Shown: positions 1-7,110 of the stretch, piece after piece | Position numbering within the stretch: the stretch's first letter is position 1 | Layout of the letters: each line of letters starts with the position of its first letter | Assembly: GCA_021299185.1 (NCBI GenBank) | Contig: JAJTHZ010000078.1 | Location: 1 to 33,888 of the forward strand | DNA: 33,888 nucleotides | Reading direction: 5' to 3' | Source of the DNA: Lysobacteraceae bacterium | GTDB taxonomy: Bacteria > Pseudomonadota > Gammaproteobacteria > Xanthomonadales > Ahniellaceae | Notes under the pieces: generated by a model | Database searches by the model: none | What the model was told of the DNA's origin: nothing | What the model saw: the letters and a program-made list of their open reading frames with translations, nothing else | Position numbers and translations under genes: made by a program

Positions 1-1
1 C

Positions 2-1222
2 ACCGCGCTGTACGACGACACGCTCGATGGCGCGGCGCTGGCGCGACTGCGCGCCGATGCCGCGCGCCGGCTCGAGCCTGCGGCCGGCTGCGGCCCGCCG
101 ACGCCGCGTGCGCCCCTCGACGGCCGTCGCCTGCGCGTCGGCCTGCTCTCGCCCGACCTGCGCGACCACCCGATGGGCCGTTTCGCCGCGCCGCTGCTTT
201 CCCACCTCGACCGCGCGCGCTTCGAGGTCTTCGCCTATGCGCGGGTGGCGACACCCGATGCGGTGACCGCGCGCTTGCGCGGCCTGCCCGGCGTGCACTG
301 GCGCGACACCCATGCGCTCGACGACGCGGCCGTGCACGCGCTGGTGCAGGCGGACGCGATCGACGTGCTGCTCGACCTCGCCGGCCACACCGCTGGCGGT
401 CGACCGCGCCTGCTCGCCGCGCGCGCCGCACCGGTCCAGCTCGCCTGGCTCGGCGACCCGCACCCGACCGGGATCCCGAACGTGGACGGCTGGATCGGCG
501 ATGCCGCGCTGGTGCCCGCCGGCCACGAACCGGCCGGCCTGGAACCCGTGCTGCGGATTGCCGGGGCCGCGCTGTGCCTGCCGCCCGATCCCGAGGCACC
601 GCCGGTGGCCGCTGCGGCATCGACGCGCGGCGAGCCGTTCACCTTCGCCTCCTTCAACCACCTCGCGAAACTCTCCGCGGCGACCATCGCCCTGTGGTGC
701 CGGCTGCTGGCTGCGCTGCCGGAATCGCGCCTCGCGCTGTGCGCGATCCCGCTGCAGGACCCGGCGGTGCGTGCGGCGGTGGCGGCGCGTTTCGCCGCCG
801 CCGGGCTCGATCCGCGGCGCCTCGTGCTGCTGCCGCCGCGGCGTCCGCTGGCGGCCTTCCTCGCCCAGTACGGCGCGGTCGACGTGGCGCTCGATCCACT
901 GCCGTTCCACGGCGGCACCACCACCTGGCAGGCGCTGTGGCAGGGCGTGCCGGTGCTCTCGCTGGCCGGCGACGCGCCGCAGCGGCGCCTCGGCGCGAGC
1001 CTGCTCGCGGTCGCGGGCCTCGCCGGCGACTGCCTGGCGCGGGATGGCGAGGATTTCGTCGCGATGGGCCTCGCGCTGGCGCGCAATACCGCGCTGCGTG
1101 TGGCGTTGCGCGTCGAGCTGCGCGAGCGGCTGGCGGCGGCGGCCGACGCCGCCGGCTTTGCGCATCGTTTCGGTGCGGTGCTCGAACGGGCCGTGCGAGG
1201 ATGGCCGGATGTCCACGCTTGA
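2..1222 (+). CDS. SPINDLY/O-GlcNAc-transferase-like protein, C-terminal part (5' truncated by window edge)
   Basis: The reading frame is open from the first complete codon, so the N-terminus, probably a TPR array, lies outside the window. The visible part matches the catalytic C-terminal region of bacterial Glyco_transf_41 proteins. It has an RVGLLSPDLRDHPMGRF segment like the family's first conserved block, a FNHLAKLS block, and the donor-binding block LDPLPFHGGTTTWQALW followed by GVPVLSLAGD and GASLLAVAGL. Family members transfer a sugar from a UDP-sugar to protein Ser/Thr; the bacterial substrates are mostly unknown and nothing here identifies one. The stop overlaps the start of the next gene by 14 nt, so the two are probably translated together. 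The family is confident; the substrate and activity are not. Confidence 0.85.
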   Translation, partial: TALYDDTLDGAALARLRADAARRLEPAAGCGPPTPRAPLDGRRLRVGLLSPDLRDHPMGRFAAPLLSHLDRARFEVFAYARVATPDAVTARLRGLPGVHWRDTHALDDAAVHALVQADAIDVLLDLAGHTAGGRPRLLAARAAPVQLAWLGDPHPTGIPNVDGWIGDAALVPAGHEPAGLEPVLRIAGAALCLPPDPEAPPVAAAASTRGEPFTFASFNHLAKLSAATIALWCRLLAALPESRLALCAIPLQDPAVRAAVAARFAAAGLDPRRLVLLPPRRPLAAFLAQYGAVDVALDPLPFHGGTTTWQALWQGVPVLSLAGDAPQRRLGASLLAVAGLAGDCLARDGEDFVAMGLALARNTALRVALRVELRERLAAAADAAGFAHRFGAVLERAVRGWPDVHA

Positions 1223-2084
1223 ACATCGCGGGCACCGGATCCACTGGCAGGCCTTCGGCGATGGCCCGCCGGTCATGCTCGTGCACGGGCTCGGCTCCAG
1301 CGGCGCCGACTGGGCGTTCCAGATCCCGCCACTGGCCGCCAGTCGCCGGGTGATCGTGCCCGACCTGCGCGGCTCCGGCCGCAGCGCCCACGCCCCGGGA
1401 CCGTATTCGATCGCACGCTTCGCCGACGACCTGTGGGCGCTGGCCGATGCGCTGGCGATCGAACGCGTGGACTTGGTCGGCTTCTCGCTCGGTGGCGCGG
1501 TGGCGCTGGAGATGGCGCTGGCGCGGCCTGACCGCGTGCCACGTTTGTGCACCATCAACAGCCTGCCCAGCTACCGCGTCGACCACTGGCGCAAGTGGGT
1601 GGAGGTGCACGTGCAGGCCGCGCTGGTGCGCACGCTGGGCCTGCCGCGCGTCTCGCGCATGGTCTCCAAGCGCCTGTTCCCGCATCCGCACCAGGCCCCG
1701 ATGCGCGAGCGCGTGGTGGCGGTGCTGGGCGCCAACCCGGTGCGCGCCTACCTCGACACCGCCAACGCGCTGGCCGGCTGGTGCGCGGGCGAGCGCATCG
1801 GCGATCTTCGCGCGCGCACGCTGCTGGTGGCCGCCGAGCACGACTACACGCCGCTGGAGGAAAAGCGCGACTGGGCGCGGCGCATGAACGCGCGCTTCGC
1901 GGTGGTGCGCGGCTCGCGCCACGGCACGCCCTTCGATGCGATCGAGGCCACCAACGCCCTGCTCACCACCTTCCTCGCCGACGCGCCGCTGCCGGCCGAC
2001 GAGGCGCTGGCCATCGATCCGCCCGAGCGGATGCCGGGCGCGCCGCCGCCGGGGATCCTGGAGGCGTTCGCGGCCGAAGCGTGA
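1209..2084 (+). CDS. alpha/beta hydrolase
   Basis: A 291-residue protein with the complete alpha/beta-hydrolase layout. It has an HGLGSSG oxyanion-hole loop at about residues 26-32, a GFSLGG nucleophile elbow with Ser93, an acid residue in EHDYTP near residue 212, and a catalytic His near 238 in SRHGTP. There is no signal peptide, so it is probably cytoplasmic. The frame is open far upstream, but the ATG at 1209 is chosen because the conserved fold begins just after it (strand, then HG motif) and everything upstream reads as the glycosyltransferase in another frame. The substrate cannot be read from the sequence; small esters or lactones are typical of this class. It overlaps the preceding gene by 14 nt and converges on the next gene with only 9 nt between stops. 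Confidence 0.85.
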   Translation: MSTLEHRGHRIHWQAFGDGPPVMLVHGLGSSGADWAFQIPPLAASRRVIVPDLRGSGRSAHAPGPYSIARFADDLWALADALAIERVDLVGFSLGGAVALEMALARPDRVPRLCTINSLPSYRVDHWRKWVEVHVQAALVRTLGLPRVSRMVSKRLFPHPHQAPMRERVVAVLGANPVRAYLDTANALAGWCAGERIGDLRARTLLVAAEHDYTPLEEKRDWARRMNARFAVVRGSRHGTPFDAIEATNALLTTFLADAPLPADEALAIDPPERMPGAPPPGILEAFAAEA

Positions 2085-2093
2085 CGCCTTGCG

Positions 2094-3416
2094 TCAGAAG
2101 CGCACGCGGAACACCGCGCGCTGTGGATTCGTGGTGTCGCGCATCGGCAGCGACAGCGTGCGTGCGGCGGGATCAACCATGATTTCACCGCGGATCGCGG
2201 CGAATTCATCCGGCCAGACCGGAACCGAGCCGGTCATCGAGCCGGGCTGTGCCCGCCACCAGCGCACCGCGCGCGCGAGGGCGAGGCGATGATCGAAGTC
2301 GCGCAGGCGCGTCGCATAGGACTGCGAGACCGCCGGAGTGGGTCCCGACTGCGCGCTGAGCTGGCATCCGGCCGGGTTGAACAGCTGCTCCGGCGCGACG
2401 CAGGCAGGATCGCCGACGTCGGGCAGACTGGCGCACAGCGGCCGGTAGATCGCCGTGAGGCGGGCCAGCGTGTGTTCGCGGTGCAGCAGGCGGCCGAACG
2501 GGCCGCGCCCGGTACCGGGCAGGGCGGCCGCCTCGACGTATTGCGCGGCCAGCGCGAACTCGCCGCGCGCGGCGTTGCACTGGTCGAGTTCGGCGGCCGA
2601 CAGCGGAGCGATCAGCGCGTCGCAGGCTTGCGGCCACGGCGTGTCCGCGGGTGCCGTGGCATGGATCGCCAATGCCTGCTGCACGGCCACCGTCGCGTAC
2701 GCGATCCCGACCATGTCGGTCACCAAGGTATCGGCGCCGGCGCGAAAGCGACGCCAGGTCGTGCCCATGCGGCACAGATCGGCCAGCGCACCGGGCACGT
2801 CGCCGTCATGCGCGCGCAGCGCCGCAGCATTGAGCGCGATGCGGCCCCAGTCGCCCAGGCCGGGCAGAGGGCCGGCGATGTGCGGCGGGAACGGGCTGCG
2901 CACGTGGCTGGATTGGTCGAGCAAGGCGGCCAGTGCGACCGAGTCGGCGACGCCGGCCAGGGCTGCGCGCGCGGCGTCCGGATCGTTGGCTACGGCAGCA
3001 ACGCAGTCGGCGTCCCACTCGGTGTTGCACAGCCACGGCTGCCCGTCCGGCAGCGACGCCCGGCGCCCGTAGCGTTCGACGGCGATGCTGCCGAAGAGTT
3101 TTGGCCCCTCACGGGTGTCCCCGCCGTCGTCACGCGGCGCCCGGTAATGCGCGTCCCAGGCGAGCGCCCATGCATCGAAACGAGCGAGGTCTTCCGCGAG
3201 GATCGCCGCTTCCCGCCCCGGCGGCACGGCCCACGGCTGCGCCCAGAGCAGCGCGAATGCATTCCGGCCGGGCGGTGGAGGCGGCATCTCGCGCAGGAAC
3301 GCCAGCGCCGCGCGCTGCTCCGGGGTGACGCGCGGCAGCACGCCGCTCCAGACGATGCCGAGCCAGGCGATCGCGACCGCGGCGACGACGAGCAGGGCGC
3401 GGAGGATCCAACGCAT
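2094..3416 (-). CDS. membrane-anchored protein of unknown function
   Basis: A 440-residue protein I do not recognise. The N-terminus (MRWILRALLVVAAVAIAW) is a basic residue stretch followed by one hydrophobic helix, consistent with a signal anchor. The rest is soluble, rich in Ala, Arg and Trp, and has a few scattered Cys residues that could form periplasmic disulfides. A longer frame runs upstream to 3560, but the ATG at 3416 has a good ribosome site (AAGGA about 8 nt ahead) and immediately precedes the membrane helix. It converges with the alpha/beta hydrolase, leaving 9 nt between the two stops and no room for a terminator. Its coding bias (high GC third positions) and a continuous frame support it as real. 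No catalytic motif stands out. Confidence 0.7.
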   Translation of the reverse strand: MRWILRALLVVAAVAIAWLGIVWSGVLPRVTPEQRAALAFLREMPPPPPGRNAFALLWAQPWAVPPGREAAILAEDLARFDAWALAWDAHYRAPRDDGGDTREGPKLFGSIAVERYGRRASLPDGQPWLCNTEWDADCVAAVANDPDAARAALAGVADSVALAALLDQSSHVRSPFPPHIAGPLPGLGDWGRIALNAAALRAHDGDVPGALADLCRMGTTWRRFRAGADTLVTDMVGIAYATVAVQQALAIHATAPADTPWPQACDALIAPLSAAELDQCNAARGEFALAAQYVEAAALPGTGRGPFGRLLHREHTLARLTAIYRPLCASLPDVGDPACVAPEQLFNPAGCQLSAQSGPTPAVSQSYATRLRDFDHRLALARAVRWWRAQPGSMTGSVPVWPDEFAAIRGEIMVDPAARTLSLPMRDTTNPQRAVFRVRF

Positions 3417-3540
3417 GGGGCGTCCTTGCGTTGCGGGTCGGGGCCCATGAAGCATGCCGGCATCACGGCGGCGCCGGCAACTGCGACCCGTGACGATCAA
3501 TCGGTGGGGCGCAGTGGCCTCATGACACGGGTCGCGTCGC

Positions 3541-3637
3541 GACCCTGTGGGAGCGAGCACCGCTCGCGACCGTCACTTCCGTCGCCGTCGCAGGGCCCGA
3601 GGTCGCGGTCGCGAGCGGTGCTCGCTCCCACAGGGTC
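3541..3637. repeat. REP inverted pair (type A: GAGC stem)
   Basis: Two perfect 31-nt inverted arms at 3541-3571 and 3607-3637 are separated by 35 nt. Each arm contains the element GTGGGAGC-GAGC-ACC-GCTC-GCGACC, which can also fold on itself. The pair lies between the start of the unknown membrane protein and the end of glnA, in a 366-nt gap that otherwise holds only a terminator-like hairpin. A partial third copy (CGTCGCTCCCAC) lies near 3684-3693. The structure matches the REP doublets found in Pseudomonas and xanthomonads. Confidence 0.85.
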
Positions 3638-3709
3638 GATGGTGGCACTCGCCGTCGTGGGCGCAGGCGACTTGAAGGCGCGCGTCGCTCCCACGAAACC
3701 TCCCGAACG

Positions 3710-3736
3710 CGAAGGGCCGGCATGGCCGGCCCTTCG
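3710..3736 (-). terminator. hairpin downstream of glnA
   Basis: A perfect 12-bp GC-rich stem (CGAAGGGCCGGC paired with GCCGGCCCTTCG) closes a 3-nt loop 46 nt after the glnA stop. No U-run follows on the minus strand, so it may work with Rho or only as a 3'-end stabiliser. Its position at the end of a highly expressed gene supports a termination role. Confidence 0.5.
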
Positions 3737-3782
3737 GATCACGCGGTGGCGCGCGACGAGTCGCCGCGCGCCGGATGCAGCG

Positions 3783-5192
3783 TCAGATCGAGTAGTACAT
3801 CTGGAACTCGAGCGGGTGGGTGGCCGCGCGGAACTTGGTCACCTCCTGCATCTTGAGTTCGATGTAGCCGTCGATCAGGTCGTCGCTGAACACGCCGCCG
3901 GCCTTGAGGAACTCGCGGTCCTTGTCGAGGGCCTCGAGCGCCATGTCCAGCGAGTGGCAGACCTTCGGGACCAGCTTGTCTTCCTCGGGCGGCAGGTCGT
4001 AGAGGTCCTTGTCCATCGGCGAGCCCGGGTCGATCTTGTTCTTGATGCCGTCGAGGCCCGCCATCATCAACGCGGTGAAGGTCAGGTACCCGGAGTTCAC
4101 CGGATCCGGGAAGCGCACCTCGATGCGACGCGCCTTCGGGCTCGACACCCACGGGATGCGGCACGACGCCGAGCGGTTGCGCGCCGAGTAGGCGAGCATC
4201 ACCGGTGCTTCGAAGCCCGGCACCAGGCGCTTGTACGAGTTGGTGGTCGAGTTCGAGAAGGCGTTGATCGCACGCGCGTGCTTGAAGATGCCGCCGATGT
4301 ACCACAGCGCGAGCTGGCTCAGGCCGCCGTAGCCGTCGCCGGCAAACAGATTGGTGCCGCCCTTGGCCAGCGACTGGTGCACGTGCATGCCCGAGCCGTT
4401 GTCGCCGACGAGAGGTTTCGGCATGAAGGTCGCGGTCTTGCCGTGGCGGTGGGCGACGTTCTTGACGATGTACTTCAGGATCAGCAGTTCATCGGCCTTG
4501 CGCACCAGCGTGTTGAAGCGGGTGCCGATCTCGCACTGGCCGGCGGTGGCGACCTCGTGGTGGTGCACTTCCACCGGCACGCCCATCGCCTCCAGCGTCT
4601 TGCACATCTCGCTGCGGATGTCCTGGAAGGAATCCACCGGCGGCACCGGGAAGTAGCCGCCCTTGTTGGCCGGGCGATGGCCGGTGTTGCCCTGCTCGAA
4701 CTTCTTGTTCGACGACCAGAAGCCTTCCTCGGAGTCGATCTCGAAGCCGGTGGCCTGCATGGTGTTCTGCCAGCGCACGGAGTCGAAGATGAAGAACTCC
4801 GGCTCCGGACCGAAGAACGCCGCATCGGCGATGCCGGAGGCCTTGAGGTAGGCCTCGGCGCGCTTGGCGGCCGAGCGCGGGTCGCGCGAATAGCCCTGCA
4901 TGGTGCTGGGCTCCAGCACGTCGCAGGTCAGGATCAGGGTGGTGTCCTCGGCGAAGGGATCGAGCACCGCGGTGGCGGCGTCGGGCAGCAGCACCATGTC
5001 GGACTCGTTGATGCCCTTCCAGCCCGAGATCGACGAGCCGTCGAACATCTTGCCGTCCTCGAAGGTCGAAGCGTCGATCTGCTTGGCGGGGAAGGTCACG
5101 TGGTGCTGCTTGCCGAGCATGTCGGCGAAGCGGAGGTCGACGAACTCGACCTCGTTGTCCTTGATCATCTTCAGCGCGTTTTCGACGGACAT
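3783..5192 (-). CDS. glnA: type I glutamine synthetase
   Basis: Makes glutamine from glutamate, ammonia and ATP; the protein is expected to form a cytoplasmic dodecamer. It is 469 residues, the usual length of GSI-beta enzymes. Visible signatures are [11 protein letters not shown] at 51-61, the [14 protein letters not shown] metal/nucleotide region near 210-223, [11 protein letters not shown] near 265-275, NRSASCRIP near 339-347, and the adenylylation segment DLYDLPPEE with Tyr398. This indicates control by GlnE-type adenylylation as in E. coli. The ATG at 5192 is chosen over an upstream in-frame ATG because it has GGAG about 8 nt ahead and starts the conserved protein. Upstream lie a sigma-54 promoter and an NtrC-type palindrome. 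It ends in a hairpin at 3710-3736. No ntrBC genes lie next to it in this window. Confidence 0.98.
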   Translation of the reverse strand: MSVENALKMIKDNEVEFVDLRFADMLGKQHHVTFPAKQIDASTFEDGKMFDGSSISGWKGINESDMVLLPDAATAVLDPFAEDTTLILTCDVLEPSTMQGYSRDPRSAAKRAEAYLKASGIADAAFFGPEPEFFIFDSVRWQNTMQATGFEIDSEEGFWSSNKKFEQGNTGHRPANKGGYFPVPPVDSFQDIRSEMCKTLEAMGVPVEVHHHEVATAGQCEIGTRFNTLVRKADELLILKYIVKNVAHRHGKTATFMPKPLVGDNGSGMHVHQSLAKGGTNLFAGDGYGGLSQLALWYIGGIFKHARAINAFSNSTTNSYKRLVPGFEAPVMLAYSARNRSASCRIPWVSSPKARRIEVRFPDPVNSGYLTFTALMMAGLDGIKNKIDPGSPMDKDLYDLPPEEDKLVPKVCHSLDMALEALDKDREFLKAGGVFSDDLIDGYIELKMQEVTKFRAATHPLEFQMYYSI

Positions 5193-5241
5193 GGAGATCT
5201 CCGGTGGAAGGGGTGGAACGGAATCGTCCGCACCTTCCATC

Positions 5242-5256
5242 GCAACCGGCGTGCCA
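5242..5256 (-). promoter_or_regulatory. sigma-54 promoter of glnA
   Basis: On the minus strand the sequence TGGCACGCCGGTTGC matches the sigma-54 consensus TGGCACG-N4-TTGC, with the required GG-N10-GC spacing. Transcription should start near 5230, giving a leader of about 38 nt to the glnA ATG. Such promoters need an activator ATPase such as NtrC. Confidence 0.85.
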
Positions 5257-5329
5257 TCGGCGAGCGCGGCGCCAAGTCCTTGTTGCGCCGCAAAAAAATG
5301 GCAGGGCCTTGGGCTGATCCCGCGTCGAA

Positions 5330-5346
5330 TGCACGCTTTCGGTGCA
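5330..5346. promoter_or_regulatory. NtrC-type binding site upstream of glnA
   Basis: TGCAC-N7-GTGCA is a perfect 5-7-5 palindrome matching the NtrC consensus. Its centre lies about 108 bp upstream of the predicted sigma-54 start, close to the position of a known NtrC site at E. coli glnA. I do not see a second strong copy nearby. Confidence 0.75.
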
Positions 5347-5395
5347 AGACTGGGGCCCGGTTTTCCCGCTCACGGGGCGAACCCGGTCGGTCCGA

Positions 5396-6202
5396 TCAGT
5401 TCCGGGACAGGTAGAGCGCCACGATCGCCCCGGCAAACAGCAGGCGGTAGATCGCGAAGGGCGCGGCCCCGATGCGCCCGATGTGGCGCAGGAAGAAGTG
5501 GATCACCACGAAGGCGAACACCGCGGAGAGCACCGCGCCGGTGAGGAAGGTGTCCAGCGGCACGTCGCTGGCGCCAGTGATGACTTCCATCGCGCCGTGC
5601 GCGGAGGCCAGCGCGGTGACCGGCACCGAGACCAGGAAGGACATGCGTGCCGCGGCCGTGCGGTTGAGGCCCACGAACAGCGCGGCCGTCATGGTGATGC
5701 CCGAGCGCGACACGCCAGGCACCAGGGCCAGCGCCTGCATGCAGCCGATGAACAGCGCCTGCGGCAGGGTGACGTCGTACTCGCTGCGCGCGCCGCGGCG
5801 CCGCGCATCGGCCCACCACAGCACGAGGCCGAACACCGCGAGGTTGGCGGCGATCAGCAGCGGGTGGCGCAGTGCGGTGGCACCCGCGTCGCCGAGCGCG
5901 AGGCCCACGATGCCCGCAGGGATCGTGGCGATCACGATGCCGATGCCGAGTCGCTGGTCCGGGTTGAGCGCCACGCCCGTCCGGATGCGCAGGCATTCGC
6001 GCGCGATCTTGATCAACTCGTCGCGGAAGTAGGTCGCCACCGCGATGAAGGTGCCGCAGTGCAGCGCCAGGTCCACCACCAGGCCCTGGTAGTCCCAGCC
6101 GAGGAAGAACCCCGCCAGCGCGAGGTGGCCCGACGACGAGATCGGCAGGAACTCGGTGAGCGCCTGGATCAGGGCGAGGATGATGAGCTGGAGGATGTCC
6201 AT
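5396..6202 (-). CDS. uppP: undecaprenyl-diphosphatase (BacA/UppP family)
   Basis: Recycles undecaprenyl diphosphate to undecaprenyl phosphate, the lipid carrier of peptidoglycan and O-antigen synthesis, at the inner membrane. The 268-residue protein is nearly all hydrophobic helices and has both family motifs: the N-terminal Glu-rich ALTEFLPISSSGH segment (catalytic Glu near residue 17) and PGVSRSGIT at about 162-170. The length matches the family. The ATG at 6202 begins directly at the first helix. It is upstream of glnA on the same strand, but glnA has its own promoter in the 203-nt gap. It is separated from the PEBP gene by a 272-nt repeat-bearing gap. Raised copy number of this family is known to give bacitracin resistance. 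Confidence 0.95.
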   Translation of the reverse strand: MDILQLIILALIQALTEFLPISSSGHLALAGFFLGWDYQGLVVDLALHCGTFIAVATYFRDELIKIARECLRIRTGVALNPDQRLGIGIVIATIPAGIVGLALGDAGATALRHPLLIAANLAVFGLVLWWADARRRGARSEYDVTLPQALFIGCMQALALVPGVSRSGITMTAALFVGLNRTAAARMSFLVSVPVTALASAHGAMEVITGASDVPLDTFLTGAVLSAVFAFVVIHFFLRHIGRIGAAPFAIYRLLFAGAIVALYLSRN

Positions 6203-6308
6203 GCAGCCCGCGATGGTCGGGGGCAGGCGGGGCCGGGGTCAAGGCGCGGGCCCGGATTGCCCGCGGATGGCCCGCGTCGGCTGGGCGCCGGGCGTTGTGG
6301 CCGACTGC

Positions 6309-6425
6309 AGGAGCGCTGCGTGCAGCGCCACCCTCCTCGCAGCAAGCTGTAGGAGCGCTGCGTGCAGAGCGACCCTCCTCGCAGCAATGCGCCAAAGCAT
6401 CGCGGCGCACGCGCCGCTCCCACAA
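6309..6425. repeat. tandem 42-bp REP-like repeat plus one reversed REP
   Basis: Two 42-bp units begin at 6309 and 6351 with AGGAGCGCTGCGTGCAG and share CCCTCCTCGCAGCAA; the second differs mainly at its end. They carry the GCTGC..GCAGC stem of the type C element but have AGGAGC in place of GTGGGAGC. A reversed type E element (GCGGCGCACGCGCCGCTCCCAC) follows at about 6401-6422. The rest of the 272-nt gap (6203-6474) holds no gene I can support. Near 6448-6478 there is a short GGGCCCTCAGCCCTC stretch related to the large palindrome at 25058-25145. Confidence 0.65.
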
Positions 6426-6474
6426 AGTTCCTGCCCCGCTGACCTCAAGGCCCTATACCCTGGGCCCTCAGCCC

Positions 6475-7095
6475 TCACCCCTCCCGCAACAACGCCGCAT
6501 TCAACGTGTAAGTCCCATACACCGACGCCTCATCCAGCACGTGCCCGCGCATCGCGCGATGCAGGTCGGCGGCGGTGAACGCGGTCGGCAGGTCGAGGCG
6601 TGCCACGTCGAGCGCGAACAGGCGGAAGTGGTAGCGGTGCACCAGCGCATCGTTCCACGGCGGGCAGGGGCCGTCGTAGCCGAAGTACGTGCCGTCGCCC
6701 ATGAAGCTGCCATAGTCGTTCACGCCCTGGCGTACGCCGCCGGGGCCCGGCAGATCCTTGCGGCCGCCCTTGACCACGCCGTCGGCACAGGCGCCGGCGG
6801 CGATCTCCGTCACGTGCGCGGGGATGTCGGCCATCACCCAGTGGATGAATTCCTGCCGCGGCATGTCGGCGGGCAGGGTGTGGCCGGCCTGGTTGATGTG
6901 GTCGAACACGGTGGGCACGTCGGAGTCGACGCACAGCAGCGCGAACGACTTCGTGCCGGCCGGCGCGTCGGACCACGCGAGGTGCGGATTGCGGTTGTCG
7001 GACAGCGCCATCGGGGCGCCCTCGCCGGGGCGACCGAAGGCGAACTCGGCGGGGATGGGCTGGCCGTGGGCGAACGAGGTGCTGTGGATCTTCAT
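6475..7095 (-). CDS. YbhB/YbcL-type PEBP family protein
   Basis: A 206-residue member of the phosphatidylethanolamine-binding protein superfamily, known in bacteria as YbhB/YbcL and labelled Raf-kinase-inhibitor-like. Visible family features are the N-terminal HLAWSDAPAGTKSFAL strand, the VDSD anion-site loop, FIHWVMADIP, and YDGPCPPWND followed by HRYHFRLFALD. There is no signal peptide, so it is probably cytoplasmic, unlike secreted YbcL proteins. Bacterial ligands are not known. The start has GGAG about 7 nt ahead. It follows the TPR gene by only 15 nt on the same strand, so the two are probably co-transcribed; the reason for the pairing is not clear. Confidence 0.9.
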   Translation of the reverse strand: MKIHSTSFAHGQPIPAEFAFGRPGEGAPMALSDNRNPHLAWSDAPAGTKSFALLCVDSDVPTVFDHINQAGHTLPADMPRQEFIHWVMADIPAHVTEIAAGACADGVVKGGRKDLPGPGGVRQGVNDYGSFMGDGTYFGYDGPCPPWNDALVHRYHFRLFALDVARLDLPTAFTAADLHRAMRGHVLDEASVYGTYTLNAALLREG

Positions 7096-7110
7096 CGGCA
7101 GGCTCCGGGC

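Noticed and set aside
2289-5414. A 1041-codon open frame on the + strand
   Set aside because: It runs opposite the unknown membrane protein and glnA and reads through a REP pair and the glnA terminator hairpin, so it is not a gene.
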